A DNA stretch of 64,000 nt from DASXKD01 sp963762735 (GCA_963762735.1 CAVXMG010000038.1:32078-96077), one strand, 5' to 3'; positions 54,770-64,000 are shown, counted from the stretch's first letter. A program made the numbers and translations. Notes: generated by a model from the letters alone, not told the origin.

Positions 54770-57249
54770 CTAGCCGTTCTTCGCGGTCGGCAGCGTCACC
54801 TCCCACAGCCCGCGGCCGAACGTTCCGGCCAGCAGCTTGGTGTCCGAGCCGTTGATCTTCAGGTCCATGTCCGGGGTGGCTGGCAGGCCAGCGCCCACCC
54901 GCAGCCACTGCAGCGGCGTCGGCGGCGCCTGCCCGCTGCCGGCCGGTGGAACCCTGGCCCAGAACACGCCGAGGTCGGTGGCCACGTAAATGGCGTTGCT
55001 CATGTGCGTCGAAGACGACGTTCTCGATCGGCGCGTTCGGCAGGATGCCGCTCACGCTCGTCCACCGCACGCCGCCGTTGGTGGTCTCGTAGAGGTGCGA
55101 GCCGTCATTGCCGGTGCGGAACCCGGAGAAGGCGACCCAGGCCCGGTCCGCGTTCGCGGGGTCGACCGCGATCGAGTTCACCCAGAGCTGGGGCAGCCCG
55201 GTTTGCTGCGTCCAGGTCTGGCCGGCGTCGGCTGTCTTCCACAGGTAGCCGGTGTCGGTGCCGACATAGATCGTGCTCGCGTACCCGTTCGGATCGGGAT
55301 TGGTCGCCGCCGGCGCTATCGCCGAGATCGTCGCGTAGGTGTTGGCGTAGACCGGATCCTGCTCCTCCTCGGGGGGCGGCGGGCCGGGCAGGTCGTTCGG
55401 ATCCGAGGGGCTGATCTGCGTCCACGTCGCGCCCCGGTCGGTCGACCGGGCGAGCACGTTCCCGCCAAGGTAGAGCACTGCCGGGTTGGTGGGGTCTATC
55501 ACCAGGGGCGCGTCCGCGGTGAACCGTGTCGCGGTAGCCAGGTGGCGGCCGAACCGGAGCGTCGTCTGCGTGCCGTCGCTGTTGTCCTGGACGCCGCCGC
55601 AGTTCCCGTTCTGCGAGCACTGGTAGTAGATGGCGTCGTTGGTCTGGTCGATGGCCACGTAATGACCGTCGCCGCCGCCGTAGGCATTGAACTGGCTGGT
55701 GTCGGTCGGGGATGGGCTGGCTGGCGTCCAGGTGCGGGCGCTTCCGTTGTCCTGCATGCCGGTGGCCAGCCGGTTGTCGTTATCCGCGGCGACCGCGATG
55801 TGGTAGGTCTGGTTCCACGGCTCGTAGGTCGCGTGCACCCACGACTGGCTGGTGGTCCCGTCGCTGTCGGTGTGGTAGATACCGCCGTCGTTGCCGAGGT
55901 AGATCCGCTCGGCCGATTGATCGGTCGTGCTGACCGTACCTGGGTCCCAGGCCATGGTGTGCTGGTCGGCGTGCACGCCGTTGATGCTGGACCAGGTCTG
56001 CCCGCCGTCGAGACGACTGGCGCAGGCTGACATCAGCGACGAAGACGTGGTTCTCGTTGCCGGGATCGACCCAGATGCGGCCGAACCACCATTGGTACTC
56101 GCTCTCGTTGTTGGCGTGCCCGGCCGTCTGGAACGTGTCGCCTCCGTCGTTGGAAACGAAGAAGCCCTTGTCGAATCCGTTGGTGTCCCCGCTGACGACG
56201 TAGACCCGGTTCGGGTCGGTGGGCGCAACCGCCACGCCGATCCGGCCAAGGCTTGCGTCCGAGGCCAGCCCGGTCTGAGCACGGTCATAGCTGGGCAGCG
56301 GCGTGGTGATGTCCTGCAGCCGCGTCCAGTTGGCCCCGTCGTCATCGGAGCGGTACAGGCCCGAGCCAACGCCGCCGTACGTCCGTGCCGCCGGATCACG
56401 ATGGTGATCCCACAGTGCCGCATAGACGCGGCTGGGGTTGGCTGGGTCGAGGGCGATGTCGATGCCGCCCGTGGTGGAGTTGGGCGGAGCCAGCGCGAGC
56501 TGCCAGGTCTGGCCGCCGTCGGTCGTGTGGTAGATGCCGCGCTGCGGGGATGACGTATAGATCGAGCCTGCCGCCGCGACCCAGACCTCGTTCGGATTGT
56601 CGGGGTTGACCACGATCCGGCCGATCGCGGCGCTGTCGGTCAGCCCCACGTTCTGCCAGGTCTTCCCGCCGTCGGTGGACTTGTAGACGCCATTGCCGAA
56701 GTAGGTCATGCCACCGCCGGCCGGGTTCGCCTCGCCGGTCCCAGCCCACAGGGTGCCGTCGGGGCCCATGGCGAGCGCGCCCATCGTCTGGGTGTTGGCC
56801 GACGGCCAGACCGAGGTGAAGGTCATGCCTTCGTCGGTGCTCTTCCAGATGCCGCCGCCGGCTGCCGCGACATAGATCGTCGTCGGGTTGCTGGGGTCAA
56901 CGACAAGGTCGACCACCCGGCCGCCGACATTCGTCGGGCCGATCGGCTGCCAGGGCGTCTTGTCCGGGGCCGGGATCGCGGCGGCCTGCTGCGCTGCCTG
57001 GTGCAGCTGGGCCATGGTGATCGGCCGGCCGGAGCTCTCCTTCGCGTAGTAGGAGACCCATGGGCCCTGCGGCCCACCGTCGCTGTCGCCGCCGTCGCCG
57101 CTATCCGCCCGCGCGGCGGTCGCGCCGAGGTGGCCGGAATGCCCGGCTGTGAGGTTCGAGATACCAACGGCGGCGGCCGTCGCCACGAGCAGGCCAGCCA
57201 CCGCCAGGAACGGAATGTACTTCCTACTACCTAGCGTCAATCGTCGCAA
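54770..57249 (-). CDS. Exported BNR/sortilin-type propeller protein (two frame breaks)
   Basis: About 825 residues. A single membrane/signal segment (YIPFLAVAGLLVATAAAVGI) is followed by many BNR-like blades with S-x-D-G-G-x-T-W turns (KSTDEGMTFTS, KSTDGGKTWQN, HTTDGGQTWQL, RSDDDGANWTR, VSNDGGDTFQ, ASLDGGQTWSS, RSTDRGATWTQ, KTADAGQTWTQ, ETTNGGVRWTS). Two +1 frame changes, near 56030 and near 55005, join three frames into one protein ending GRGLWEVTLPTAKNG. TTG 57249 with AAGGAG upstream fits best; an ATG at 57363 would add a non-signal leader. Cell-surface or secreted; ligand unknown. It sits between ltp3 and the PucR-type gene and separates fadA5/cyp125 from the other sterol genes. Confidence 0.8.
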
Positions 57250-57598
57250 CGTAACGTGCTCCTTCCTGGGCACAACGCCGCCCGCGGGCCGCTGCGGGCC
57301 CCGGCAGGCCGGGTCCCGCAGCGCCGACGGACGGTCCCGGGACGATCGTCCGACGCGCGCCACGCCGTGTCATCGGGCAAATGTCGAGACCCACCAGTGG
57401 CTGGATTAGGCAAATGTCTGGCTGCGCCTGTTCGGCCATGACGGCCGCATGCCGTACCGACGGCGGGGCGGGACAGGTCACTTGGGATCGGCCGGCGTAA
57501 CGCTGGCGGGAAGGGCAGCGGTATTACGAGTGGAACTCTCGGGTCAATCCCGGTTCAACCGCGCTGATGGGGGCCGCTGAACAGGGAGGAATGTTCTG

Positions 57599-58815
57599 GT
57601 GTCGCCCACCACGCTCCAAGAGCTGGTCGAGGACCTGGCTCAGCAGCTGAACGCCCCGGCAGTGATCGAGGACGACGAGCTGCGGATGGTTGCCTATTCG
57701 CCCCACGGCGTGCTCATCGACGACATCCGCCGTGACTCGATCCTGGTCAAGCACGCGCCCGCCGCCGTCTCCGGCTGGTTACGGCGGTTCGGTCTGGCGG
57801 CCGCGGCCGGTCCGGTGCGCATTCCGGGCGACCAGGACCGCGGAATTCTGGGCCGGCTCTGCGTGCCGGTGGGCTACCGCGGCGCGCGGCTCGGCTATCT
57901 GTGGCTGATCGACGATGACGAGCGGCTCGGCAGTACCCAGGTGCGGACCGCGGCGCACGCCGCCGACCAGGCCGGCCTGCTGATGTTCGGCGACATGCTC
58001 GGGGAGCGGATGGCCAGCGGGGTGCTTGCCCATCTGCTCTCGCCAGTGGACGAGCTGCGGGCCGACGCGATGCGCCACATCGACGACGGTGGCCTGCTCG
58101 GCCTGCGCGGGCCGGTGATCGCCGTGGTTGTGCGGACGGCCGGTGCGACGGCACCGCTGCCGCAGCCCGCGCTCGCCGAGAGCCTGCGGGACGTCACCCG
58201 AGGGCGATCAGCGGGCACCGTCATCGGCCTGGCCAACCCTGATCATGGCGTGCTTGTCGCGCACGACCAGGGCGCGGCGGCCGGTCATGACCTGGCCGAT
58301 GCTGCCCGCGCCAGCCTGCTGTTGCGCCTGCAGCCTGGCGGCACCAGGGCGTCGGTAGTAGCCGGAATAGGCGACCCGTCGATCCTCGCGGACGCCCGCG
58401 GCTCCTACCGCCAGGCGAAGCGGGCCGCGCGGGTGGCTGCGACGATCGGGCGGGCCGGCCGGTCGCCCGCTGGCAGGATCTCGGCGTGTATCGCACCCTG
58501 GCCCAGCTGCCTACTGACGCAGACGCGGCAGCCAGTCTCGACCCGCGCCTCACCACCCTGCTCGACCAGGCCGACGGCCCGGTGATCACGACCCTGGAGA
58601 CCTACCTCGATCTCGCCGGTGATGCGAAGGCCAGCGCCGAGCGGCTCAGCTTGCACCGCGGCACGCTGTACTACCGGCTTCAGAAGGCGGAACGAATAGC
58701 CGGGGTCGACCTGGGGAGCGGGTCTGACCGGCTGGCCCTCCACCTCGGCTTCAAGCTCGCCCGGCTCATCGGGCTTTACCCGAAACAGGCACACGGGACT
58801 GCCGCCGGGCTATGA
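57599..58815 (+). CDS. PucR/CdaR-type transcriptional regulator (one base missing)
   Basis: About 405 residues. The N-terminal half is a GAF/PAS-like ligand domain (QQLNAPAVIEDDELRMVAYSPHG, RIPGDQDRGILGRLCVPVGYRGARLGYLWLIDDDERL). The middle is a GGDEF-like linker (ASVVAGIGDPSILADARGSYRQAKRAAR). The C-terminus is a PucR-type HTH (GDAKASAERLSLHRGTLYYRLQKAERIAGVDL). The last 110 residues lie in another frame; one base is missing in GCCGGCCGGTCGCC (about 58453-58466). GTG 57599 is a good start. Convergent with cyp125. The effector is unknown. Confidence 0.82.
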
Positions 58816-58839
58816 ACGGTCGCCGGTCCTAGCGACCGT
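58816..58839. terminator. Hairpin between the PucR-type gene and cyp125
   Basis: ACGGTCGC / GCGACCGT: perfect 8-bp stem with an 8-nt loop that contains the cyp125 stop. It begins at the base after the convergent PucR gene's TGA, so it may terminate both transcripts. Confidence 0.55.
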
Positions 58840-60058
58840 AGGTGACCGGGAGCGATTTGATCCCGTTGAGCCAGCCGGAGCGCAGCCGCTGCACCTCCCC
58901 GGCCAGCCGGATGCCCGGCATGCCGTCGGCGATCGCGTTGAAGATCAGCTCGATCTCCAGCCGGGCCAGGTTCACGCCGAGGCAGTAGTGCGTCCCGGTG
59001 CCGCCGAAGCCCAGGTGCGGGTTGGGTTCGCGCAGGATGTCGAACCGCTCCGGGGCGTCGAACACGTCCTCGTCGAAGTTGGCCGACCGGTAGAACAGGC
59101 CGACCCGCTGGCCCGCCTTGATCTGCTGGCCGCCGAGCGTGGTGTCGGCGAGCGCGGTGCGCTGGAACACCGTCACCGGGGTGGCCCAGCGGACGATCTC
59201 GTCGACCGCTGTCAGCGGCCGCTGCGCCCGGTAGAGCTCCCACTGGCCGGGGTGGTCGAGGAAGGCCAGCATGCCGTGGGAGATCGCGTTGCGGGTGGTC
59301 TCGTTGCCGGCCACGGCCAGCAGGATCACGAAGAAGCCGAACTCATCCGAGGTCAGCTCGCCGCCTTCCAGCTCGGCGTTGACCAGCTTGGTGACGATGT
59401 CGTCGCGCGGGCAGGCGCGCCGGTCCTCGGCCATGACCATGGCGTAGCCGACGAGTTCCGCGGCGGCGGCCTGGCTGTCACCGGCGTAGTCCGGGTCGTC
59501 GTACCCGATCATCTCGTTCGACCAGGCGAAGATCTTGCCCCGGTCCGCCTGCGGTATGCCGAGCAGGTCGGCGATGGCCTGCAGCGGCAGTTCGGCGGCC
59601 ACGTCGGTGACGAAGTCGCCGGTGCCCTCTTCCAGGGCCGTCTGCACGATCGTCGCGGCCCGGGCGGCCAGGGTCTCCCGCAGCCGGCCGATCGCCCTGG
59701 GGGTGAAGCCCCGGGACACGATCGCCCGCACCTTGGTGTGCAGCGGCGGGTCGAGGTTCAGCATGATGAGCCGCTGCATCTCCAGCGACTCCTCGGTGAC
59801 CTGCTGCGCGTGCCGGATGATCGCGGTCTTCTTCTGGCTGGAGTACAGCTCGCTGTCCCTGGAGACCTCCAGCACGTCCGCGTGCTTGGTGACGACCCAG
59901 TAGCCCTCGTCGTCGAAACCGGAAGCGCCCCGCCGCTGCGGATTCCACCACACCGGCGCGGCGCGGCGAAGCTCGGCGAACTCGCCGCTGGGCACCCGGC
60001 GGACATAGAGGTCGGGGTCGGTGAAGTCGAAGCCCTCTGGGATGCTCGGCCCGGTCAT
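58829..60058 (-). CDS. cyp125: CYP125-like steroid C26-monooxygenase
   Basis: 409 residues of a P450: FDFTDPDLYVRRVP, AAPVWWNPQ, LELPLQAIADLLGIPQADRGKIFAWSNEM-like block (here ELPLQAIADLLGIPQ), I-helix AVAGNETTRNAIS, E-x-x-R in DEIVRWATPV and heme ligand FGGTGTHYCLGVNLARLE. The blocks follow CYP125 (Rv3545c), which oxidises the sterol C26 methyl to alcohol, aldehyde and acid. ATG 60058 has GGAGG six bases upstream. Divergent from fadA5 as in M. tuberculosis (Rv3545c/Rv3546), with two KstR-like sites between them. Confidence 0.93.
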   Translation of the reverse strand: MTGPSIPEGFDFTDPDLYVRRVPSGEFAELRRAAPVWWNPQRRGASGFDDEGYWVVTKHADVLEVSRDSELYSSQKKTAIIRHAQQVTEESLEMQRLIMLNLDPPLHTKVRAIVSRGFTPRAIGRLRETLAARAATIVQTALEEGTGDFVTDVAAELPLQAIADLLGIPQADRGKIFAWSNEMIGYDDPDYAGDSQAAAAELVGYAMVMAEDRRACPRDDIVTKLVNAELEGGELTSDEFGFFVILLAVAGNETTRNAISHGMLAFLDHPGQWELYRAQRPLTAVDEIVRWATPVTVFQRTALADTTLGGQQIKAGQRVGLFYRSANFDEDVFDAPERFDILREPNPHLGFGGTGTHYCLGVNLARLEIELIFNAIADGMPGIRLAGEVQRLRSGWLNGIKSLPVTYGR

Positions 60059-60081
60059 CGCTGCCTCCAGAGTGCCTCCGC

Positions 60082-60095
60082 TGGAACGCGTTCTA
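60082..60095. promoter_or_regulatory. KstR-like operator 1, cyp125 side
   Basis: TGGAACGCGTTCTA fits TnnAACnnGTTnnA fully; 24 bases from the cyp125 ATG. Confidence 0.78.
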
Positions 60096-60147
60096 GTCGA
60101 TTCAACCATGCCACCAGATCAGCGGGAATGCCTACTCACGCCGGAAT

Positions 60148-60161
60148 CAGAACGTGTTCTA
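60148..60161. promoter_or_regulatory. KstR-like operator 2, fadA5 side
   Basis: CAGAACGTGTTCTA; only the first base departs from TnnAACnnGTTnnA. 36 bases before the fadA5 GTG. Confidence 0.74.
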
Positions 60162-60196
60162 GTATGAAACCGGGCTTGACAAGGGCAGGAGCTGCG

Positions 60197-61360
60197 GTGG
60201 GAACAGCGGTCATCGCCGGGGCGGTGCGCACACCGATCGGCAAGCGCGGCGGGGTGCTGTCCGGTCTGCACGCCGCCGAGATCCTCGGCTGCGCGCAGAC
60301 CGCGCTGCTGGACCGGGCCGGTATCGACCCGGGCGTGGTCGAGCAGGTCGCGGGCGGCTGCGTCACCCAGGCAGGTGAGCAGGCGGGCAACATCACCAGG
60401 ACCGCCTGGCTGCACGCCGGGCTGCCGCAGCAGACCGGCTGCTTCACCGTGGACGCCCAGTGCGGCTCGGCGCAGCAGGCCACGCACCTGATCGCCGGGC
60501 TCATCGCGGCCGGTGCCATCGAGGCTGGGGTCGCCTGCGGGATCGAGGCGATGAGCCGGGTGCCGCTGGGATCCAACCGCGGCACCGACTGCGGCACCCC
60601 GCGGCCGTCTGCCTGGGACATCGACCTGCCGAACCAGTACGTCGCCGCGGAACGGATCGCCAAGCGGCGCGGGCTGACCCGGGCCGAGGTCGACGCGTTC
60701 GGCCTGCGGTCGCAGCAGTTGGCCCAGGCGGCCTGGGCGCAGGGCCGGTTCGACCGGGAGGTGGTGCCGGTCAAGGCCCCGGTCCTGGACTCCGAGCACC
60801 AGCCGACCGGCGAGACCGCCACCGTGGACCGCGACCAGGGCCTGCGCGAGACCAGCATGGACGCCCTGGCCCGGCTCCGGCCGGTCGTTGAGGACGGCCT
60901 GCACACGGCCGGCACGTCCTCGCAGATCTCCGACGGGGCGGCCGCGGTGCTGCTGCTTGACGCCGACCGGGCCCGGGCACTCGGCCTGGCGCCGCGCGCC
61001 CGGATCGTCGCCCAGTGCCTGGTCGGCGCGGAGCCGTACTACCACCTGGACGGGCCGATCGCCGCCACCGAGCGGGTGCTCGAACGCAGCGGCATGAAGC
61101 TCGGTGACATCGACCTGTTCGAGGTGAACGAGGCGTTCGCGTCGGTGGTGCTGTCCTGGCAGAGCGTGCACCGGCCGGATCCGGACCGGGTCAACGTCAA
61201 CGGCGGCGCCATCGCGCTCGGCCACCCGGTGGGCAGCACCGGCGCCCGGCTGCTCACCACCGCCCTGCACGAACTGGAGCGGCGGGACTCCGCCACCGCG
61301 CTGGTCACCATGTGCGCCGGCGGCGCGATGTCCACCGCCACCATCATCGAGCGCATCTGA
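60197..61360 (+). CDS. fadA5: FadA5-like steroid side-chain thiolase
   Basis: 387 residues: TPIGKRGGVLSGLHAAEILG, GGCVTQAGEQAGNITRTAWL, nucleophile Cys in TVDAQCGSAQQATHLIAGLIAAGAIEAG, SWDIDLPNQ-type block (AWDIDLPNQYVAAERIAKRRGLTR), ARIVAQCLVGAEPYYHLDGPIAAT, NEAFASVVLSW, His in GGAIALGHPVGSTGA and Cys in MCAGGAMSTATIIERI. This is mycobacterial FadA5 block for block; it thiolyses the 3-ketoacyl-CoA sterol side chain. GTG 60197 has AGGAG five bases upstream. Confidence 0.92.
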   Translation: MGTAVIAGAVRTPIGKRGGVLSGLHAAEILGCAQTALLDRAGIDPGVVEQVAGGCVTQAGEQAGNITRTAWLHAGLPQQTGCFTVDAQCGSAQQATHLIAGLIAAGAIEAGVACGIEAMSRVPLGSNRGTDCGTPRPSAWDIDLPNQYVAAERIAKRRGLTRAEVDAFGLRSQQLAQAAWAQGRFDREVVPVKAPVLDSEHQPTGETATVDRDQGLRETSMDALARLRPVVEDGLHTAGTSSQISDGAAAVLLLDADRARALGLAPRARIVAQCLVGAEPYYHLDGPIAATERVLERSGMKLGDIDLFEVNEAFASVVLSWQSVHRPDPDRVNVNGGAIALGHPVGSTGARLLTTALHELERRDSATALVTMCAGGAMSTATIIERI

Positions 61361-61372
61361 CCGAACCGGCCC

Positions 61373-61408
61373 GCCCCGGCCAGCACCGGATTCCGCGCGG
61401 GCCGGGGC
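61373..61408. terminator. Possible terminator after fadA5
   Basis: GCCCCGGCC at 61373-61381 pairs with GGCCGGGGC at 61400-61408, a 9-bp GC stem with an 18-nt loop, 13 bases after the fadA5 stop. Weak because of the long loop. Confidence 0.4.
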
Positions 61409-61420
61409 CATACTTTGGGC

Positions 61421-62332
61421 GTGGGCGGCGAGATCGTGGGACGGGCGGTCAACGCGGTGCTGGTCCCCCCGCAGGCAGCGCGGTTCGCGGCGCTCGTCGG
61501 CGCGGACACCGACCAGCTCGTGCTGAACGTGGCCGGGTGGAACAAGCTGGTGCTGCTCGACCGCGACCGGGTGTTCCTGTTCCCGCGTTCAGCTACCGGA
61601 GTCGAGTGGTTCGAGCGAGAGATCGCCGCCTACCGGGCCCTGGCCAGGACCGGCCTCAGCGTGGTGCCGCGCCTGCTGGGCTGCTGGGAGGACCAGGAGA
61701 TCTACCCCTTCCCGTTTGCCGCGGTCACCCGCCTGCGCGGCGAGGTGCCAGCCAAGCCCGAGGCCCTGGTGGAGCAGTTGGGCCGGGCCATCGCCCGCTG
61801 GCATGAGCTCCAGCCGCCGCCGCTCGCCGGGGCGCGGCCTCCTCGTCACCACGACGCCGCTCATCATCGCTGGCTGCGGCGCGCCCTCGCCCCGGCCACG
61901 AGCGCGGAGGCAGCCGCCGAGGCCGCCGGCCGCCTGGGCCGGCCCGATCGTGCATCGGCGTGGGCAAACTCGCTGGCCAGCGCCGCCCGGCTTGAGCCGG
62001 TCCTGGTCCATGGCGACATCCATGAAGACCAGTTGCTTGCCGAGGGCGACCGGCTGACCGGAGTCATCGACTGGGAGACGGCCCGGGTGGACCACCCGTT
62101 CTGGGACTTCGACCTCGGCGAGTGGGGGACGGGGCTATGGCGGCGGCACCGCCTCGATTTCAGCGCGCTCTGGGCGCGTGGGTGGCGCGCTTACGCCACG
62201 GCGCGAGGGCTGGACACCGACTCCCGCCCGCTGGAGACCGCCTTTCGCCTCCGGCAGGCGCTTCAACTGCTGGCTGATCCCGGCGATCCCGCTGTTGTGG
62301 GCACACTCGACGAGCACCTCGCGCATCTATAG
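61421..62332 (+). CDS. Aminoglycoside phosphotransferase-family kinase
   Basis: 303 residues of the APH/choline kinase-like fold: NVAGWNKLVLLDRDRVFLFPRSA, GLSVVPRLLGCWEDQEIYPFPFAAVTRLRGE, catalytic loop VLVHGDIHEDQLLAEGD and metal-binding VIDWETARVDHPFWDFDLGEWG. A small-molecule or lipid/sugar kinase; the substrate cannot be inferred. GTG 61421 or TTG 61415. Outside the sterol genes in function as far as I can see. Confidence 0.82.
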   Translation: MGGEIVGRAVNAVLVPPQAARFAALVGADTDQLVLNVAGWNKLVLLDRDRVFLFPRSATGVEWFEREIAAYRALARTGLSVVPRLLGCWEDQEIYPFPFAAVTRLRGEVPAKPEALVEQLGRAIARWHELQPPPLAGARPPRHHDAAHHRWLRRALAPATSAEAAAEAAGRLGRPDRASAWANSLASAARLEPVLVHGDIHEDQLLAEGDRLTGVIDWETARVDHPFWDFDLGEWGTGLWRRHRLDFSALWARGWRAYATARGLDTDSRPLETAFRLRQALQLLADPGDPAVVGTLDEHLAHL

Positions 62333-62362
62333 CGGAGGCCGCCGTCTCCCGGGCCGGTTCGG

Positions 62363-63093
62363 TCAGTGCTCGCCGTGGTGGTAGACGCCGAACACGTTCC
62401 CGGCCGGGTCCCGGAACGCGCCCGTCTGCATGTGGTCGTCCACCGCCATCGGGCCGTAGATCCGGGAGCCGCCGAGGGATTCGGCCTTGGCCAGCGTCTG
62501 CTCCACGTCGCGACGCTGGCGTAGATCGTGGCCCAGTGGGCGTCCTCGCTGGAGCCCAGGCCGCCCTGGATGCCACGCCCGGCACCGGTGTCGGCCATGG
62601 CATAGCCCTCGTTGCCGACCGTCCAGCCGAACAGGTCCGCGTAGAACCGCTGCGTCCGGCCGGGATCTGAGCCAAGCACCTCGAACCAGTCGACCGGCTC
62701 ACCGGTCCCCGCCGACGGGCCTGGCGCCTCCCCCTGCGCGGGATCGGCGGCCTTGACCAGCCCGACCAGCAGGCCATCCGGATCGTTGAACATGGCGATG
62801 GTCACCGCGCCGCCGAAGTCGGTGACCGGCATGACCGTCTTCGCGCCCAGCGACTCGGCCTTGTCCAGCGCCGCCTGGAGGTCTTCGGCCTCGACGTAGA
62901 ACGTGGACCACGGCTCGCCGGTCTGGCTCTTGCCGATGCCGCCGTTGATACCCCCGCCGCCGTTGGTGTCGATCAGCGTGTAACCGCCGCCCTCGAAGGG
63001 CTGCAGCTTCCAGCCGAACAGCTCTCCGTAGAAGGTGACCAGCGGCGCGTCGTCCGGCCCACCGATCTCGAAGTGCACTACCGCGTTCCCCAT
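62363..63093 (-). CDS. Two-domain VOC (glyoxalase/bleomycin-resistance-like) protein (one base missing)
   Basis: About 243 residues, two VOC domains. Domain 1: FEIGGPDDAPLVTFYGELFGWKL, FYVEAEDLQAALDKAESLGAKTVMPV, AMFNDPDGLLVGLVK. Domain 2: DWFEVLGSDPGRTQRFYADLFGWTV, then DVEQTLAKAESLGGSRIYGP and RDPAGNVFGVYHHGEH in another frame. One base is missing in AGCGTCGCGACGTGG (about 62510-62524). Such two-domain proteins in actinomycetes are metal-dependent lyase/dioxygenase-fold proteins, often with unknown substrates. ATG 63093. Confidence 0.83.
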
Positions 63094-63261
63094 CGTGACT
63101 CCCTTGGTCCGATCCCCGGCTACCGCCCTGACCTGGCTATTCTCCGTGCCCGGCCGCCAGCCGTCGCCGGCCGGGTCACTCCGCCGACGCTAGCGGAAGG
63201 GTCAGACATTCGGGCCCGCGGACTTATGCTGGAGCTGGCATGCTGTCCTGGACGGTGATGC

Positions 63262-63780
63262 GTGATGTGGTACCTGATTGCCGCGGACCTCGTGCTCGTC
63301 GCCCACCTGCTGTTCATCGGTTTCGTGGTGGGCGGCTCCTTCCTGGCCTGGCGCTGGCCACGGCTCATCTGGGTGCAGTTGCCGGCGATGATCTATGGCG
63401 CCCTGGTGGAGTTCGTCGGCTTCGCCTGCCCGCTCACCGCGCTGCAGAATTACCTGCTCCGCCGGGGTGGCCAGGGCGGATACAGCGGCGGGTTCATCTC
63501 GCACTACCTGATCCAGGCGATCTACCCGCCCGGCCTGACCCGCGGCATCCAGATCGGGCTGGGACTGTTCGTTGTGCTCATCGCGGTGGCCGGGTACGGA
63601 GGTTACCTGCGCCGGCACCGCCCGGCCTGGCGCGCCACGAAGAGCTCATGCGGGGACCGCGCGGCCGATGGCGTCGAGGTCAGCGACCGCGTCGGCCGGC
63701 AGCGTGAGCGCGGCGCTGGCGACGTTCTCGCGCAGGTGCGCCACCGAGGAGGTGCCGGGGATCAGCAGGATGTTCGGTGA
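63262..63780 (+). CDS. DUF2784 membrane protein (C-terminus uncertain)
   Basis: Residues 1-125 are a DUF2784 protein with three to four helices: YLIAADLVLVAHLLFIGFVVGG, WPRLIWVQLPAMIYGALVEFVGFACPLTALQNYLL, GGFISHYLIQAIYPPGLTRGIQIGLGLFVVLIAVAGYGGYLRR. The family usually ends about there (63650). The frame continues to 63780 across the convergent aldo/keto reductase gene, so the true end is probably earlier. GTG 63262 and ATG 63265 are both possible starts. Divergent from the VOC gene. Confidence 0.75.
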   Translation: MMWYLIAADLVLVAHLLFIGFVVGGSFLAWRWPRLIWVQLPAMIYGALVEFVGFACPLTALQNYLLRRGGQGGYSGGFISHYLIQAIYPPGLTRGIQIGLGLFVVLIAVAGYGGYLRRHRPAWRATKSSCGDRAADGVEVSDRVGRQRERGAGDVLAQVRHRGGAGDQQDVR

Positions 63781-64000
63781 GCGTTGCAGCAGCCAGGCCA
63801 GCGCGACAGCCATCGGCGTCGCACCTATCCGGCCCGCAGCCCTCTGGAGGGCATCGGACTGCAGCGGTGTGAAGCCGCCGAGGGGGAAGTAAGGCACGTA
63901 CGCGATGCCCTGGCGTGCGGTGAGGTCCACGAGGGCGTCGTCGCCGCGGCGGGCGATGTTGTAGAGGTTCTGCACGCAGACAACCGGTGCGATCCCCTGG
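63646..64000 (-). CDS. Aldo/keto reductase, C-terminal part (truncated by window end)
   Basis: The frame is open to the window edge. The visible 118 residues are the C-terminal half of an AKR barrel: VQNLYNIARRGDDALVDLTARQGIAYVPYFPLGG, GATPMAVALAWLLQRSPNILLIPGTSSVAHLRENVASAALTLP. These are the cofactor-binding S/G-T-S and L-A-W-L-L-Q blocks. The N-terminal catalytic residues lie outside the window. Confidence 0.83.
   Translation of the reverse strand, partial: QGIAPVVCVQNLYNIARRGDDALVDLTARQGIAYVPYFPLGGFTPLQSDALQRAAGRIGATPMAVALAWLLQRSPNILLIPGTSSVAHLRENVASAALTLPADAVADLDAIGRAVPA

Overview
This is a very GC-rich stretch of bacterial chromosome, almost certainly from a filamentous or soil actinomycete. 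The evidence is a four-gene conservon (signalling ATPase, roadblock, DUF742, small GTPase), frequent GTG/TTG starts, GTGA/ATGA stop-start overlaps, Tat and Sec exported beta-propeller proteins, mycolic-type actinobacterial sterol catabolism genes and F420-type oxidoreductases. Nothing points to plasmid, phage or insertion sequence. I cannot name the genus; the absence of mycobacterial features such as mce4 or PE/PPE genes and the envelope propellers fit a Streptosporangiales-like or related actinomycete better than a mycobacterium (inference).

Layout. 0-2.6 kb: an unrecognised protein and a secreted alpha/beta-hydrolase joined to a kelch propeller. 2.6-3.5 kb: non-coding, with a perfect 21-bp inverted repeat. 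3.5-7.7 kb: conservon. 7.7-10.6 kb: diacylglycerol-kinase-like lipid kinase, a small membrane protein, DUF421 and DedA membrane proteins. 11.1-13.6 kb: a Tat-exported double-propeller protein. 13.5-20.7 kb: a light/B12 module, with a LitR/CarH-type MerR regulator (SRPBCC and SDR genes behind it) divergent from an operon of FAD oxidoreductase, DUF1365, cyclopropane-fatty-acid-synthase family methyltransferase and photolyase. 20.8-23.8 kb: hydrolase, a small acidic protein and a large secreted protein of unknown function.

24-61.4 kb is a sterol catabolic island. It holds most of the first side-chain beta-oxidation round (CYP125, FadD19, ChsE4-ChsE5, EchA19, FadA5), the genes for C24-branched sterol side chains (DUF35 protein, Ltp4, Ltp3), and the C/D-ring genes (IpdF, EchA20, IpdA, IpdB, IpdC, FadA6) with a KstR2-type TetR regulator. 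Seven KstR-like sites (TAGAACACGTTCTA type) and three KstR2-like sites (ACCAAGCAAGCGTTTGGT type) sit in the promoters. Interleaved with these are an NHL-repeat protein with ten ~200-bp repeats, an ECF sigma factor with a membrane-anchored WD40-type partner, a BNR-repeat exported protein and a PucR/CdaR-type regulator. 61.4-64 kb: a phosphotransferase, a two-domain VOC protein, a DUF2784 membrane protein and a truncated aldo/keto reductase.

A striking feature is the number of otherwise intact genes whose reading frame breaks once by a single base (at least 14 genes). The frame changes are mostly of the one-extra-base type, often in short homopolymers, and several are corroborated by the neighbouring stop-start overlap. 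I read these mainly as sequence/assembly errors rather than real pseudogenes, and I give whole-gene coordinates across the breaks.
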